5,230 nt of DNA from the NCBI GenBank assembly GCA_021158865.1, contig JAGGSX010000036.1, forward strand, positions 1-5,230. The letters run 5' to 3'. This stretch comes from Thermoplasmata archaeon (lineage in GTDB: Archaea; Thermoplasmatota; E2; UBA202; JdFR-43). Of the stretch, positions 1-3,953 are shown piece by piece (position 1 is the first letter of the stretch; each line of letters begins with the position of its first letter). Both the position numbers and the translations under genes were made by a program. Under the pieces are notes generated by a model. That model was given only the letters and a program-made list of their open reading frames with translations, was not told the DNA's origin and ran no database searches.

Positions 1-19
1 ACAAAACAGATTGTTAAAT

Positions 20-97
20 TTAATAAAATTTTAAATAGGAGATATCCCTCATTTCGAGGAATACCTCCCAAGGATAATTTTTATTTAAGTTTTTCAT
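20..97 (-). CDS. possible 25-aa leaderless small ORF
   Basis: An ATG at 97 opens a 25-codon frame ending in TAA at 20-22; the peptide includes NYPWEVFLEMRDISYLKF. Its only support is position. A TATA-like element on the same strand (115-124) is centred about 23 bp upstream of the ATG, the same leaderless spacing seen at the other genes here. There is no family match I recognise. It may be a genuine small protein, the start of a gene broken by a stop, or chance in A/T-rich DNA. Confidence 0.22.
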   Translation of the reverse strand: MKNLNKNYPWEVFLEMRDISYLKFY

Positions 98-114
98 GAT
101 TTATATCTTCTAAA

Positions 115-124
115 TTATTTATAA
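115..124 (-). promoter_or_regulatory. TATA-like box upstream of the small ORF
   Basis: On the minus strand this reads TTATAAATAA, a good archaeal TATA core, centred about 23 bp before the ATG at 97. It could also fire in the plus direction, where the first ATG (142-144) is followed at once by TAA and so leads to no gene. Confidence 0.3.
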
Positions 125-258
125 GTGTGGAGGGGGTAAAGATGATTTAAAAAATTTTTGTAGCTTATTTTTATGGGTAATGGAAAATAAGAGATTTACA
201 ACAGCCTTGCAGCGCCCCTGTAATGCCAAAATTAGCAGCACCACTTCTTCATATTCCG

Positions 259-642
259 CTATCTTATAAAATGGAATGAATATCTTACTGGCAGTTCTTT
301 TTTTGAACCACTTTTATATTGACAAAACTTGCATTTATAGCCAACGACAACCTCTTCTCCGAGCAAAGAATAATTCTTTATTTTTTCCAGCCGCCCGCCG
401 CACACAGGGCAATATTTTAATTTTTTATCGCTTGCTTTTGTTTTTATGTCCAATTTCACAAAACCTGAGCGGGCAGCAATTATTCTAACCCTGCGCATGC
501 TGACTGTATACTTTTCATTTAATTTTTTTAGTTCCTTTATTACATTTTTTCTCAATTCTACGAGAGAAGGAAAACTTTTTTTCTTTTTCAAAGCCTTGTA
601 TATAGCATTTCTTATTTCTTCTTCTGTTGGCAATTCATACAT
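259..642 (-). CDS. archaeal zinc-ribbon protein, function unknown
   Basis: A small, very basic protein of 127 residues from the preferred start. The first ~65 residues are helical and Lys/Arg-rich (ELPTEEEIRNAIYKAL, then VSMRRVRIIAARSGFVKL), resembling a nucleic-acid-binding segment. A zinc ribbon follows, with CPVC at residues 78-81 and CKFC at 104-107, and a short tail ends in RYSFHF. I recognise the general look of a conserved archaeal Zn-ribbon family, but no established function. The frame stays open to an ATG at 663. I prefer the ATG at 642 because a palindromic TATA box (662-671) is centred 24-25 bp upstream of it and overlaps the 663 ATG, which would then lie outside the transcript. 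It is transcribed divergently from the membrane protein gene at 690. RNA binding or a translation role is inference only. Confidence 0.8.
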   Translation of the reverse strand: MYELPTEEEIRNAIYKALKKKKSFPSLVELRKNVIKELKKLNEKYTVSMRRVRIIAARSGFVKLDIKTKASDKKLKYCPVCGGRLEKIKNYSLLGEEVVVGYKCKFCQYKSGSKKELPVRYSFHFIR

Positions 643-661
643 TATCATTAAATTTGTGAGC

Positions 662-671
662 ATTTATAAAT
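662..671. promoter_or_regulatory. palindromic TATA box, likely bidirectional promoter
   Basis: ATTTATAAAT is its own reverse complement, with its centre between 666 and 667. The GTG of the plus-strand gene (690) is 23.5 bp from that centre and the ATG of the minus-strand gene (642) is 24.5 bp from it, both at the usual TATA-to-start-site distance in archaea. One TBP site could therefore serve two leaderless transcripts in opposite directions. No separate BRE is obvious on either side. Confidence 0.6.
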
Positions 672-689
672 TGTATTTAATTTACCTGT

Positions 690-1088
690 GTGAGGCATCG
701 ATTCATTAGAGAATGGGCAAAAGATTTCATCAAAGCGAATGTAATTGAGAAACTTATCCTGTTGCTTCCATTCATAGTTCTTATAATAGATGCTGAAATA
801 TTTTATTATTCATTAACGAGAGGAGAAGAGACAATCATAATTGCATCTTCATTTGTTCTTTTGCTTTCTATAATGGAAATAATTGCTGTTTCAAAAGAAA
901 TAGTTAGCTACATAAACAAGACAAAAAGAGAGGCAGATATTGAAAAAGAGATAATAAAAATTATTGAAGAAATGGACAATCCAAACGTAAAAAAAGTTGT
1001 AAATAAATTTATGGAGATGAATAAAGGCTACAGCATGCAGGAAGTTTATCCAGTTGCATGTAAAATAATAGATGCACTAAAAAAATAA
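690..1088 (+). CDS. small two-helix membrane protein, unknown function
   Basis: A 132-residue protein. A short basic N-terminus (RHRFIREWAKDF) is followed by two hydrophobic helices, about residues 19-43 (IEKLILLLPFIVLIIDAEIF) and 46-70 (TIIIASSFVLLLSIMEIIAV). The remaining ~60 residues are charged and helical (KREADIEKEIIKIIEEMDNP, ending in MQEVYPVACKIIDALKK), probably cytoplasmic and possibly coiled-coil. The start is GTG; no Shine-Dalgarno precedes it, and the palindromic TATA box 24 bp upstream fits a leaderless message. No in-frame ATG offers a better start that keeps the first helix. I do not recognise the family. It diverges from the zinc-ribbon gene and lies 29 nt before the frameshifted nuclease gene, which appears to have its own TATA box. 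Confidence 0.75.
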   Translation: MRHRFIREWAKDFIKANVIEKLILLLPFIVLIIDAEIFYYSLTRGEETIIIASSFVLLLSIMEIIAVSKEIVSYINKTKREADIEKEIIKIIEEMDNPNVKKVVNKFMEMNKGYSMQEVYPVACKIIDALKK

Positions 1089-1089
1089 A

Positions 1090-1100
1090 TTATTTATTTA
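1090..1100 (+). promoter_or_regulatory. TATA-like box of the nuclease gene
   Basis: TTATTTATTTA is centred about 23 bp upstream of the ATG at 1118 (20 bp from the ATG at 1115). This spacing suggests a leaderless transcript beginning at the tandem ATGATG. That matters because it places the gene's natural start upstream of the frameshift, not at the ATG at 1234. Confidence 0.45.
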
Positions 1101-1117
1101 TGTTACGTTTAATTATG

Positions 1118-1225
1118 ATGAAACTTATCTCTATTGAGGAGGTAGAAGAAACTCTTGAAGCATGGAAAAAGAAAAAGAAAGGTGGTAAAAAACGAAGAGA
1201 AGAGGAATCTCAGCTGAAAGAATAG
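1118..1225 (+). CDS. 5' fragment of the RecB-like nuclease gene (zero frame, before the shift)
   Basis: From the second of two tandem ATGs, this frame reads MKLISIEEVEETLEAW, then a lysine-rich stretch and GGKK, and ends at TAG 1223-1225 after 35 residues. The TATA-like box at 1090-1100 is correctly placed for it. The last part of the frame is low-complexity (KKRREEESQLKE), whereas the -1 frame over the same bases gives TKRRGISAERIARR, which runs without a stop into the nuclease ORF. I read this as the true start of the nuclease gene, with the two parts in different frames. A free-standing 35-aa peptide is the alternative. Confidence 0.5.
   Translation: MKLISIEEVEETLEAWKKKKKGGKKRREEESQLKE
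1187..1192 (+). other. A6 run, presumed -1 frameshift or lost-base site
   Basis: In zero frame the bases read GGT GGT AAA AAA CGA. Slipping back one base gives AAA AAA ACG AAG AGA, which stays open into the nuclease ORF. The shift must lie between the TAA at 1186-1188 (which closes the -1 frame upstream) and the TAG at 1223-1225 (which closes the zero frame). The A6 run is the only homopolymer of note in that interval. A purine-rich, Shine-Dalgarno-like AAAGGTGG (1178-1185) lies directly before it. A seventh A would restore one continuous frame. Programmed slippage, a real mutation and an assembly error are all possible. Confidence 0.5.
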
Positions 1226-1233
1226 CGAGGAGA

Positions 1234-1869
1234 ATGCTTGAAAGCAAAGGATATAAAATTCTTGCAACCAATTATAAAATAATTTCTAAAGGCGAGAGCT
1301 TAGCAGAAATTGATATAGTTGCTGAAAAAAATGGAAATAAATATGCCATTGAGGTTAAATCTGGAAAGGCAAATTCTTCATCAATAAGACAGGTATATGC
1401 AAATGCAAAGCTTGCAGGATATAAGCCATTATTGATATGCAAGAAAATAGATGAAGCAAATAAAGAAGCTGCAAGAAAATTAAATGTGGATATAATGGAG
1501 TTCAGTGAATATCACCTTTTATTGGAACCAGAAGAACTGGAAGCAATAGTCAAGAACTGCATGGAAGAAGTTATGGAAGAGTATGGTCTCGCTCCATATT
1601 CATGGCTTGAAAAAAGTGATTTAAAATTTTTTAAAGAAATTGCAAAATATGATAAAATAGAAGATGTTTTAAATAGCCTTAAAATAAGTGAGAAAAAATT
1701 TGGAGAAAAATTGGCAAAACTTTCTAAAAAAGGTGTTCTTCCTTCTCGTCCACTTTCATTTAAAGATTTAAAAAGATACAGCATGGCAATAATTTCAAGA
1801 AATGAGTTGATGCTAAAAATTGAGCATATTGAAAAAGAAATTGAAAAAATAAAGAAAAAACTTGCGTAA
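1234..1869 (+). CDS. PD-(D/E)XK RecB-like nuclease (main ORF, N-terminus in another frame)
   Basis: The 211-residue ORF from the ATG at 1234 has the hallmarks of an archaeal RecB/Holliday-resolvase-like nuclease: D27 in AEIDIVAE, E40 and K42 in AIEVKSGK, and the following RQVYANAKLAGYKPLLI segment (R52, Q53, Y55). Residues ~85-211 form a helical C-terminal part with an HTH-like stretch (KIEDVLNSLKISEKKFGEKL) and a charged coiled-coil tail (LKIEHIEKEIEKIKKKLA). The ATG at 1234 falls inside the first helix of the fold. The conserved GISAERIARRM containing the helix-1 glutamate lies upstream in the same frame, with no ATG, GTG or TTG before the TAA at 1186. The GAGGAG before 1234 is only 1 nt away, too close for a normal RBS. 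Joined to the 1118 ORF by a -1 shift, the product would be 250 residues. DNA repair or recombination is the family-level expectation; the substrate is unknown. Confidence 0.75.
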   Translation: MLESKGYKILATNYKIISKGESLAEIDIVAEKNGNKYAIEVKSGKANSSSIRQVYANAKLAGYKPLLICKKIDEANKEAARKLNVDIMEFSEYHLLLEPEELEAIVKNCMEEVMEEYGLAPYSWLEKSDLKFFKEIAKYDKIEDVLNSLKISEKKFGEKLAKLSKKGVLPSRPLSFKDLKRYSMAIISRNELMLKIEHIEKEIEKIKKKLA

Positions 1870-2117
1870 ATTTCCTTCCCTTTTATTTCGCATCTCTCTT
1901 CATAATATATATAGTAAGCATCATCTCCTTTAAAGTCCATGCTTTTCATTCTTTCTCCAATTGTTGTGTTATCATAGGTATATACAATTCCTTGTTCATC
2001 TATATAACCATCTGAACCTATTGCTTCCCATATTAAATACTTGAGTTCCTCAAATTGCTGAACATTTTTGAAGGAAGATAAATTTATCGATTGGATACAT
2101 TTGTTATTTTTCGCCAA
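1870..2117 (-). pseudogene. coding-like gene remnant without good start or end
   Basis: The minus strand here is open for 83 codons with coding character: purine-biased first positions and many GAT, GAA and GGA codons. The product includes FEELKYLIWEAIGSDGYIDE and GERMKSMDFKGDDAYYIYYE. The only start is a TTG at 2117, with a stop five codons upstream (TGA 2130-2132). No ATG or GTG lies before the protein-like part. The frame has no stop at the intergenic end. It runs on antisense into the nuclease gene to 1512, where the sequence becomes non-protein-like (Phe/Ser/Ile-rich). This looks like a fragment truncated at both ends. I do not recognise the parent family. A genuine short protein with a TTG start and an antisense tail is less likely. 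Confidence 0.4.
1871..1888 (+). terminator. pyrimidine/T-rich tract after the nuclease gene
   Basis: Just after the TAA (1867-1869) the plus strand is pyrimidine-rich with several short T runs (TTTCC, CTTTTATTT). Archaeal intrinsic termination relies on T-rich tracts without a required hairpin, so this is a plausible stop for the plus-strand transcript. None of the T runs is long. Confidence 0.3.
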
Positions 2118-2148
2118 CTTATTTTTAGCTCAATTTTATGATAATGCT

Positions 2149-2156
2149 CATATATC
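2149..2156 (+). promoter_or_regulatory. TATA-like box of the tRNA gene
   Basis: CATATATC is centred about 28 bp upstream of the first tRNA base (2181). That puts transcription initiation at about 2177-2179, giving a leader of only a few nucleotides. Confidence 0.4.
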
Positions 2157-2217
2157 ATTTACTATTTATGTATTGCAAATGCGGGCGTGGTCTAGGGGTT
2201 ATGACGCAAGCTTCCCA

Positions 2218-2260
2218 TCAATGCCCTGTTATGCAAAGCATTGAGATGGGGCAGGGGAAA
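2218..2260 (+). other. tRNA intron 1, 43 nt, canonical 37/38 position
   Basis: The intron sits one base 3' of the anticodon. A bulge-helix-bulge can be drawn with central helix TTCC (2212-2215) against GGGA (2255-2258), one T-G wobble included. The 5' bulge is C36-A37^T2218 and the 3' bulge is A2259-A2260^A38, each cut after its second base. Inside, C2219-G2254 and then TGCCC/GGGCA (2222-2226 with 2249-2253) continue the stem after a two-A bulge. Because A37 and A38 are both A, a one-base shift of both splice sites gives the same tRNA. Confidence 0.8.
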
Positions 2261-2281
2261 AGCTTGTTGCCCGGGTTCAAA

Positions 2282-2326
2282 TGCATGTCTTGCAGTGCAA
2301 CATTTTCTCGCAAGCATGCTTGGAAA
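2282..2326 (+). other. tRNA intron 2, 45 nt, T-loop position 59/60
   Basis: The AAAT before and after the intron is a direct repeat, so sequence alone allows junctions from 56/57 to 60/61. Structure favours 59/60: central helix TTCA (2276-2279) with TGGA (2321-2324, one T-G wobble), 5' bulge A58-A59^T2282 and 3' bulge A2325-A2326^T60. The intron core is a strong hairpin, GCATG (2283-2287) with CATGC (2315-2319), a bulged T2288, then CTTGC (2289-2293) with GCAAG (2310-2314), around a 16-nt loop. Only one extra T (2320) departs from a textbook bulge-helix-bulge. Confidence 0.85.
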
Positions 2327-2355
2327 TCCCGGCGCCCGCATTCCCGCCTTCATAA

Positions 2356-2371
2356 TTTTTACAATTTTTTT
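2356..2371 (+). terminator. T-runs downstream of the tRNA
   Basis: Two T runs, five at 2356-2360 and seven at 2365-2371, follow 16-31 bp after the tRNA's last base. This is a typical archaeal T-tract terminator position. It overlaps the 3' end of the convergent NifX-like gene. Confidence 0.5.
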
Positions 2372-2775
2372 CCGATTATGGGCATTTCTTTTGGTCTTTC
2401 ACCTTTCTTTCTTCTTTCAACAAGGTTATAAATTTCTTCAAAATATTTACTCAATTCTTTAATAGAATCTGAAATTGTTTCAACTTTTACTACAACAGGC
2501 TGAAACTTAGTTTTATTTCTCATATTCACAAAATTTGGGCTTGCCATCCTGCTTAAAACAATGTCAGCATCTTTAAAAATATTCATGGCCACTTTCAATT
2601 TCTCAATAAGGCCATGTCCCTCTTCATCCGGAGAAGTATTTTCTCTTGCTCCTATCAAAATAAAACTACCATCTTCAAAAAGGTCGTATATATAAAATTT
2701 TTTTGCCGTTCCCATATGGTTTGCAACAACATTTTTACCATCATTTGAACCGAGAGCAATTCTTACTTTTCTCAT
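2359..2775 (-). CDS. NifX/NifB-type dinitrogenase-cofactor domain protein
   Basis: A 138-residue protein with the N-terminal signature of the dinitrogenase iron-molybdenum cofactor biosynthesis family (NifX-like, RNase-H-like fold): VRIALGSNDGKNVVANHMGTAKKFYIYDL at residues 4-32, then KDADIVLSRMASPNFVN (68-84) and FQPVVVKVETISDSIKEL (91-109). The usual Gly-rich stretch in the middle of the fold is less clear, read here as SRMASPN. The tail KKGERPKEMPIIGKKL is basic. Stand-alone archaeal members are widespread in organisms without nitrogenase and mostly of unknown role, so a nitrogen-fixation function is not implied. The ATG lies 7 nt after the purP stop, with a purine-rich GATGAGAAA directly before it, so the two are probably co-transcribed and translationally close. 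It converges on the tRNA gene, 18 nt away. Confidence 0.8.
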   Translation of the reverse strand: MRKVRIALGSNDGKNVVANHMGTAKKFYIYDLFEDGSFILIGARENTSPDEEGHGLIEKLKVAMNIFKDADIVLSRMASPNFVNMRNKTKFQPVVVKVETISDSIKELSKYFEEIYNLVERRKKGERPKEMPIIGKKL

Positions 2776-2782
2776 TTTCTCA

Positions 2783-3925
2783 TCAACTTACAACTTCTTT
2801 TATCTTTCCTTCTTCTAAAGCCATTCTTATCTCTAAAGCTATTCTCCTCCCTGTTGACATTCTCGCCCGCCATAAAGAATTTCCATAAGGATGACCAACA
2901 AACATGTGCACGTTTGTGCCGCCGCCGATACGGGGGGCCACGTCATATATATAAAAATTTAAATCTTTGTCGACGCAAGTTTGAAGGCAGAATGGTCCAA
3001 TTATTTTATAGCCATAGTGCTTTTCTGTTGCCTGAGCAAATTTTTCTGCAAGTTTGAATGCCTTTTCAAGGAGAGATTCACGCAGGGTTGCCATATTATG
3101 CCCGCATACTGTATATTCTGGTATTTTCTGTTTTTCTGGCAGGCTTAGCTGTTGGTCAGCTGGAAGGCGAACATGCCCATCCAAACTTGTTTCAAAACGC
3201 CAGTCAATGCCCAACAATTCAATTTGCTTTAATATGGGGGAGTAGAAAAAATCAAGATTGAAAACAGGTCCAATGATATATCTTTCCATCCTTGCATTTT
3301 TTAAATCTTCTTCTGTTATCACTCCCTGCTTAATCAATTTTTCAGATTTTTCTTTATATTCTTTATATGAAGAGGCAGTAAAAAAGCCACGCTCAAGTTT
3401 TTTAACAGCATGATGAAGTTTTACTATAACAAGCTCATTTATTTCTTCTGGCTCATTAATTTTTTCTGGAAATGGCAATCCTTCTTTTTCTAACAACCAG
3501 TAATAGTCATGCTTTTCGCCTCTTTCCTCGCTCCTGAGCATGTTGCGAGAGCCAAACATTGGCACCATGAAATCATTTTCTATGGAATCGAGGCTACAAT
3601 AAGATGTAAAAGAACGATTTGGAATAAATATTACATTCTCGCTACGCAATTTTTTTTGCTGCTCTTCTTTCAAAATTTCATTGAATTTTTCAAATATCCA
3701 TGCTTCATCAACCATTCCTATGAAATTGCTTCCCACCTTTCTTGTAGCAAAATATTTGGCATAAGTTTTTTCTCTGCCACGCTGGCATATTGCTATTGTT
3801 TTAAATCCCTCCTCTTTAGCTCCATCAAATGTATCCAAGGCAGAATGAGAAGCTATGGCAGCTATCTTAATATCATTATAATCATATTCATCCAAAATTT
3901 CCCATATTTCCTGCCTTTCAATCAT
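2783..3925 (-). CDS. purP: PurP-family formate-dependent IMP-pathway ligase
   Basis: A 380-residue protein of normal length for the archaeal PurP family (ATP-grasp fold). PurP uses ATP and formate to turn AICAR into FAICAR, the penultimate step of purine synthesis, in the cytoplasm. Family signs are IAAIASHSALDTFDGAKEEG (21-40), IPNRSFTSYCSLDSIENDFM (101-120), MFGSRNMLRSEER (123-135), the ATP-grasp region YIYDVAPRIGGGTNVHMF (325-342) and MSTGRRIALEIRMALEEGKI (356-375). The strand/loop that I recall as glycine-rich (KxxGGRGYF-like) in characterised PurPs is KLHHAVKKLERGFF (169-182) here, so it may belong to a PurP subgroup or paralogue; the gene symbol should be read with that reserve. The ATG at 3925 has a TATA-like box 22 bp upstream. 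The gene overlaps nothing and leads into the NifX-like gene 7 nt on. Confidence 0.85.
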   Translation of the reverse strand: MIERQEIWEILDEYDYNDIKIAAIASHSALDTFDGAKEEGFKTIAICQRGREKTYAKYFATRKVGSNFIGMVDEAWIFEKFNEILKEEQQKKLRSENVIFIPNRSFTSYCSLDSIENDFMVPMFGSRNMLRSEERGEKHDYYWLLEKEGLPFPEKINEPEEINELVIVKLHHAVKKLERGFFTASSYKEYKEKSEKLIKQGVITEEDLKNARMERYIIGPVFNLDFFYSPILKQIELLGIDWRFETSLDGHVRLPADQQLSLPEKQKIPEYTVCGHNMATLRESLLEKAFKLAEKFAQATEKHYGYKIIGPFCLQTCVDKDLNFYIYDVAPRIGGGTNVHMFVGHPYGNSLWRARMSTGRRIALEIRMALEEGKIKEVVS

Positions 3926-3939
3926 GTTTGTAATGCATG

Positions 3940-3950
3940 CAGTATTTTTA
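3940..3950 (-). promoter_or_regulatory. TATA-like box of purP
   Basis: The minus strand reads TTAAAAATACT-like sequence centred 22 bp before the purP ATG, so purP can start its own leaderless transcript despite the short 28-nt gap to the upstream gene. An 8-bp palindrome TGCATGCA (3934-3941) lies between this box and the start, where a repressor could act; that is inference only. Confidence 0.35.
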
Positions 3951-3953
3951 ATT

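Larger units (their letters stand above)
1..258. other. gap with no convincing gene; G+C-richer patch near 200-258
   Basis: No long ORF covers this stretch. It is mostly A/T with a G+C-richer patch at about 200-258, directly after the zinc-ribbon gene's stop codon (minus strand). In AT-rich archaea such patches can mark structured RNA, but I find only a weak 5-bp pairing (196-200 with 219-223) and no C/D or H/ACA box set. An A/T-symmetric run at 149-158 could end minus-strand transcripts. A small imperfect hairpin sits at 43-63 (arms 43-50 and 56-63, one mismatch). A TATA-like element and a tiny minus-strand ORF are listed separately. Confidence 0.5.
2181..2340 (+). tRNA. tRNA-Gly(CCC) with two introns
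   Basis: The exons assemble into a 72-nt cloverleaf. The acceptor stem GCGGGCG (2181-2187) pairs perfectly with CGCCCGC (2333-2339), with discriminator A2340 and no encoded CCA. The D-arm (2190-2205) has GTC/GAC pairs and GG in the loop. The anticodon stem CAAGC (2207-2211) pairs with GCTTG (2262-2266) around the loop TTCCCAA, anticodon CCC at 2214-2216. The variable region is TTGC (2267-2270), and the T-stem CCGGG (2271-2275) pairs with CCCGG (2328-2332) around loop TTCAAAT. Removing 2218-2260 (after base 37) and 2282-2326 (T-loop) is required. Anticodon CCC, C35/C36 and A73 all fit glycine. The intronic T-loop is the unusual feature: the second intron needs a splicing endonuclease with relaxed site specificity. 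Confidence 0.92.

Noticed and set aside
43..63. Hairpin TATCCCTC / GAGGAATA
   Set aside because: It is short, has a mismatch and no T-run on either side to make it a terminator. It is probably incidental.
126..149. Strong Shine-Dalgarno-like GGAGGGGG before an ATG at 142
   Set aside because: The ATG is followed by ATT and TAA, so no protein is made in that frame.
196..258. Possible structured RNA in the G+C-richer patch
   Set aside because: I could find no convincing stem set, box C/D pair or H/ACA motif by eye.
150..275. Minus-strand frame reading AEYEEVVLLILALQGRC and onward
   Set aside because: It is open for about 40 codons past the zinc-ribbon stop but has no ATG start, only an internal GTG, and its end (SLPPPHL) looks like chance. 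It is not enough to call a gene.
1162..1188. Alternative start ATG at 1162 in the nuclease frame
   Set aside because: It reads only MEKEKERW and then hits TAA at 1186-1188, so it cannot supply the nuclease N-terminus.
1512..1869. Minus-strand continuation antisense to the nuclease
   Set aside because: The translation is Phe/Ser/Ile-rich antisense of a well-supported nuclease gene, so it is not treated as coding.
2077..2088. 12-bp palindrome GATAAATTTATC
   Set aside because: The ATG downstream on the minus strand is only about 17 bp away and its frame closes after ten codons, so there is no promoter role I can support.
2138..2431. Plus-strand ORF of 97 codons across the tRNA
   Set aside because: It translates the tRNA gene and the reverse of the NifX-like gene; composition and context show a shadow frame.
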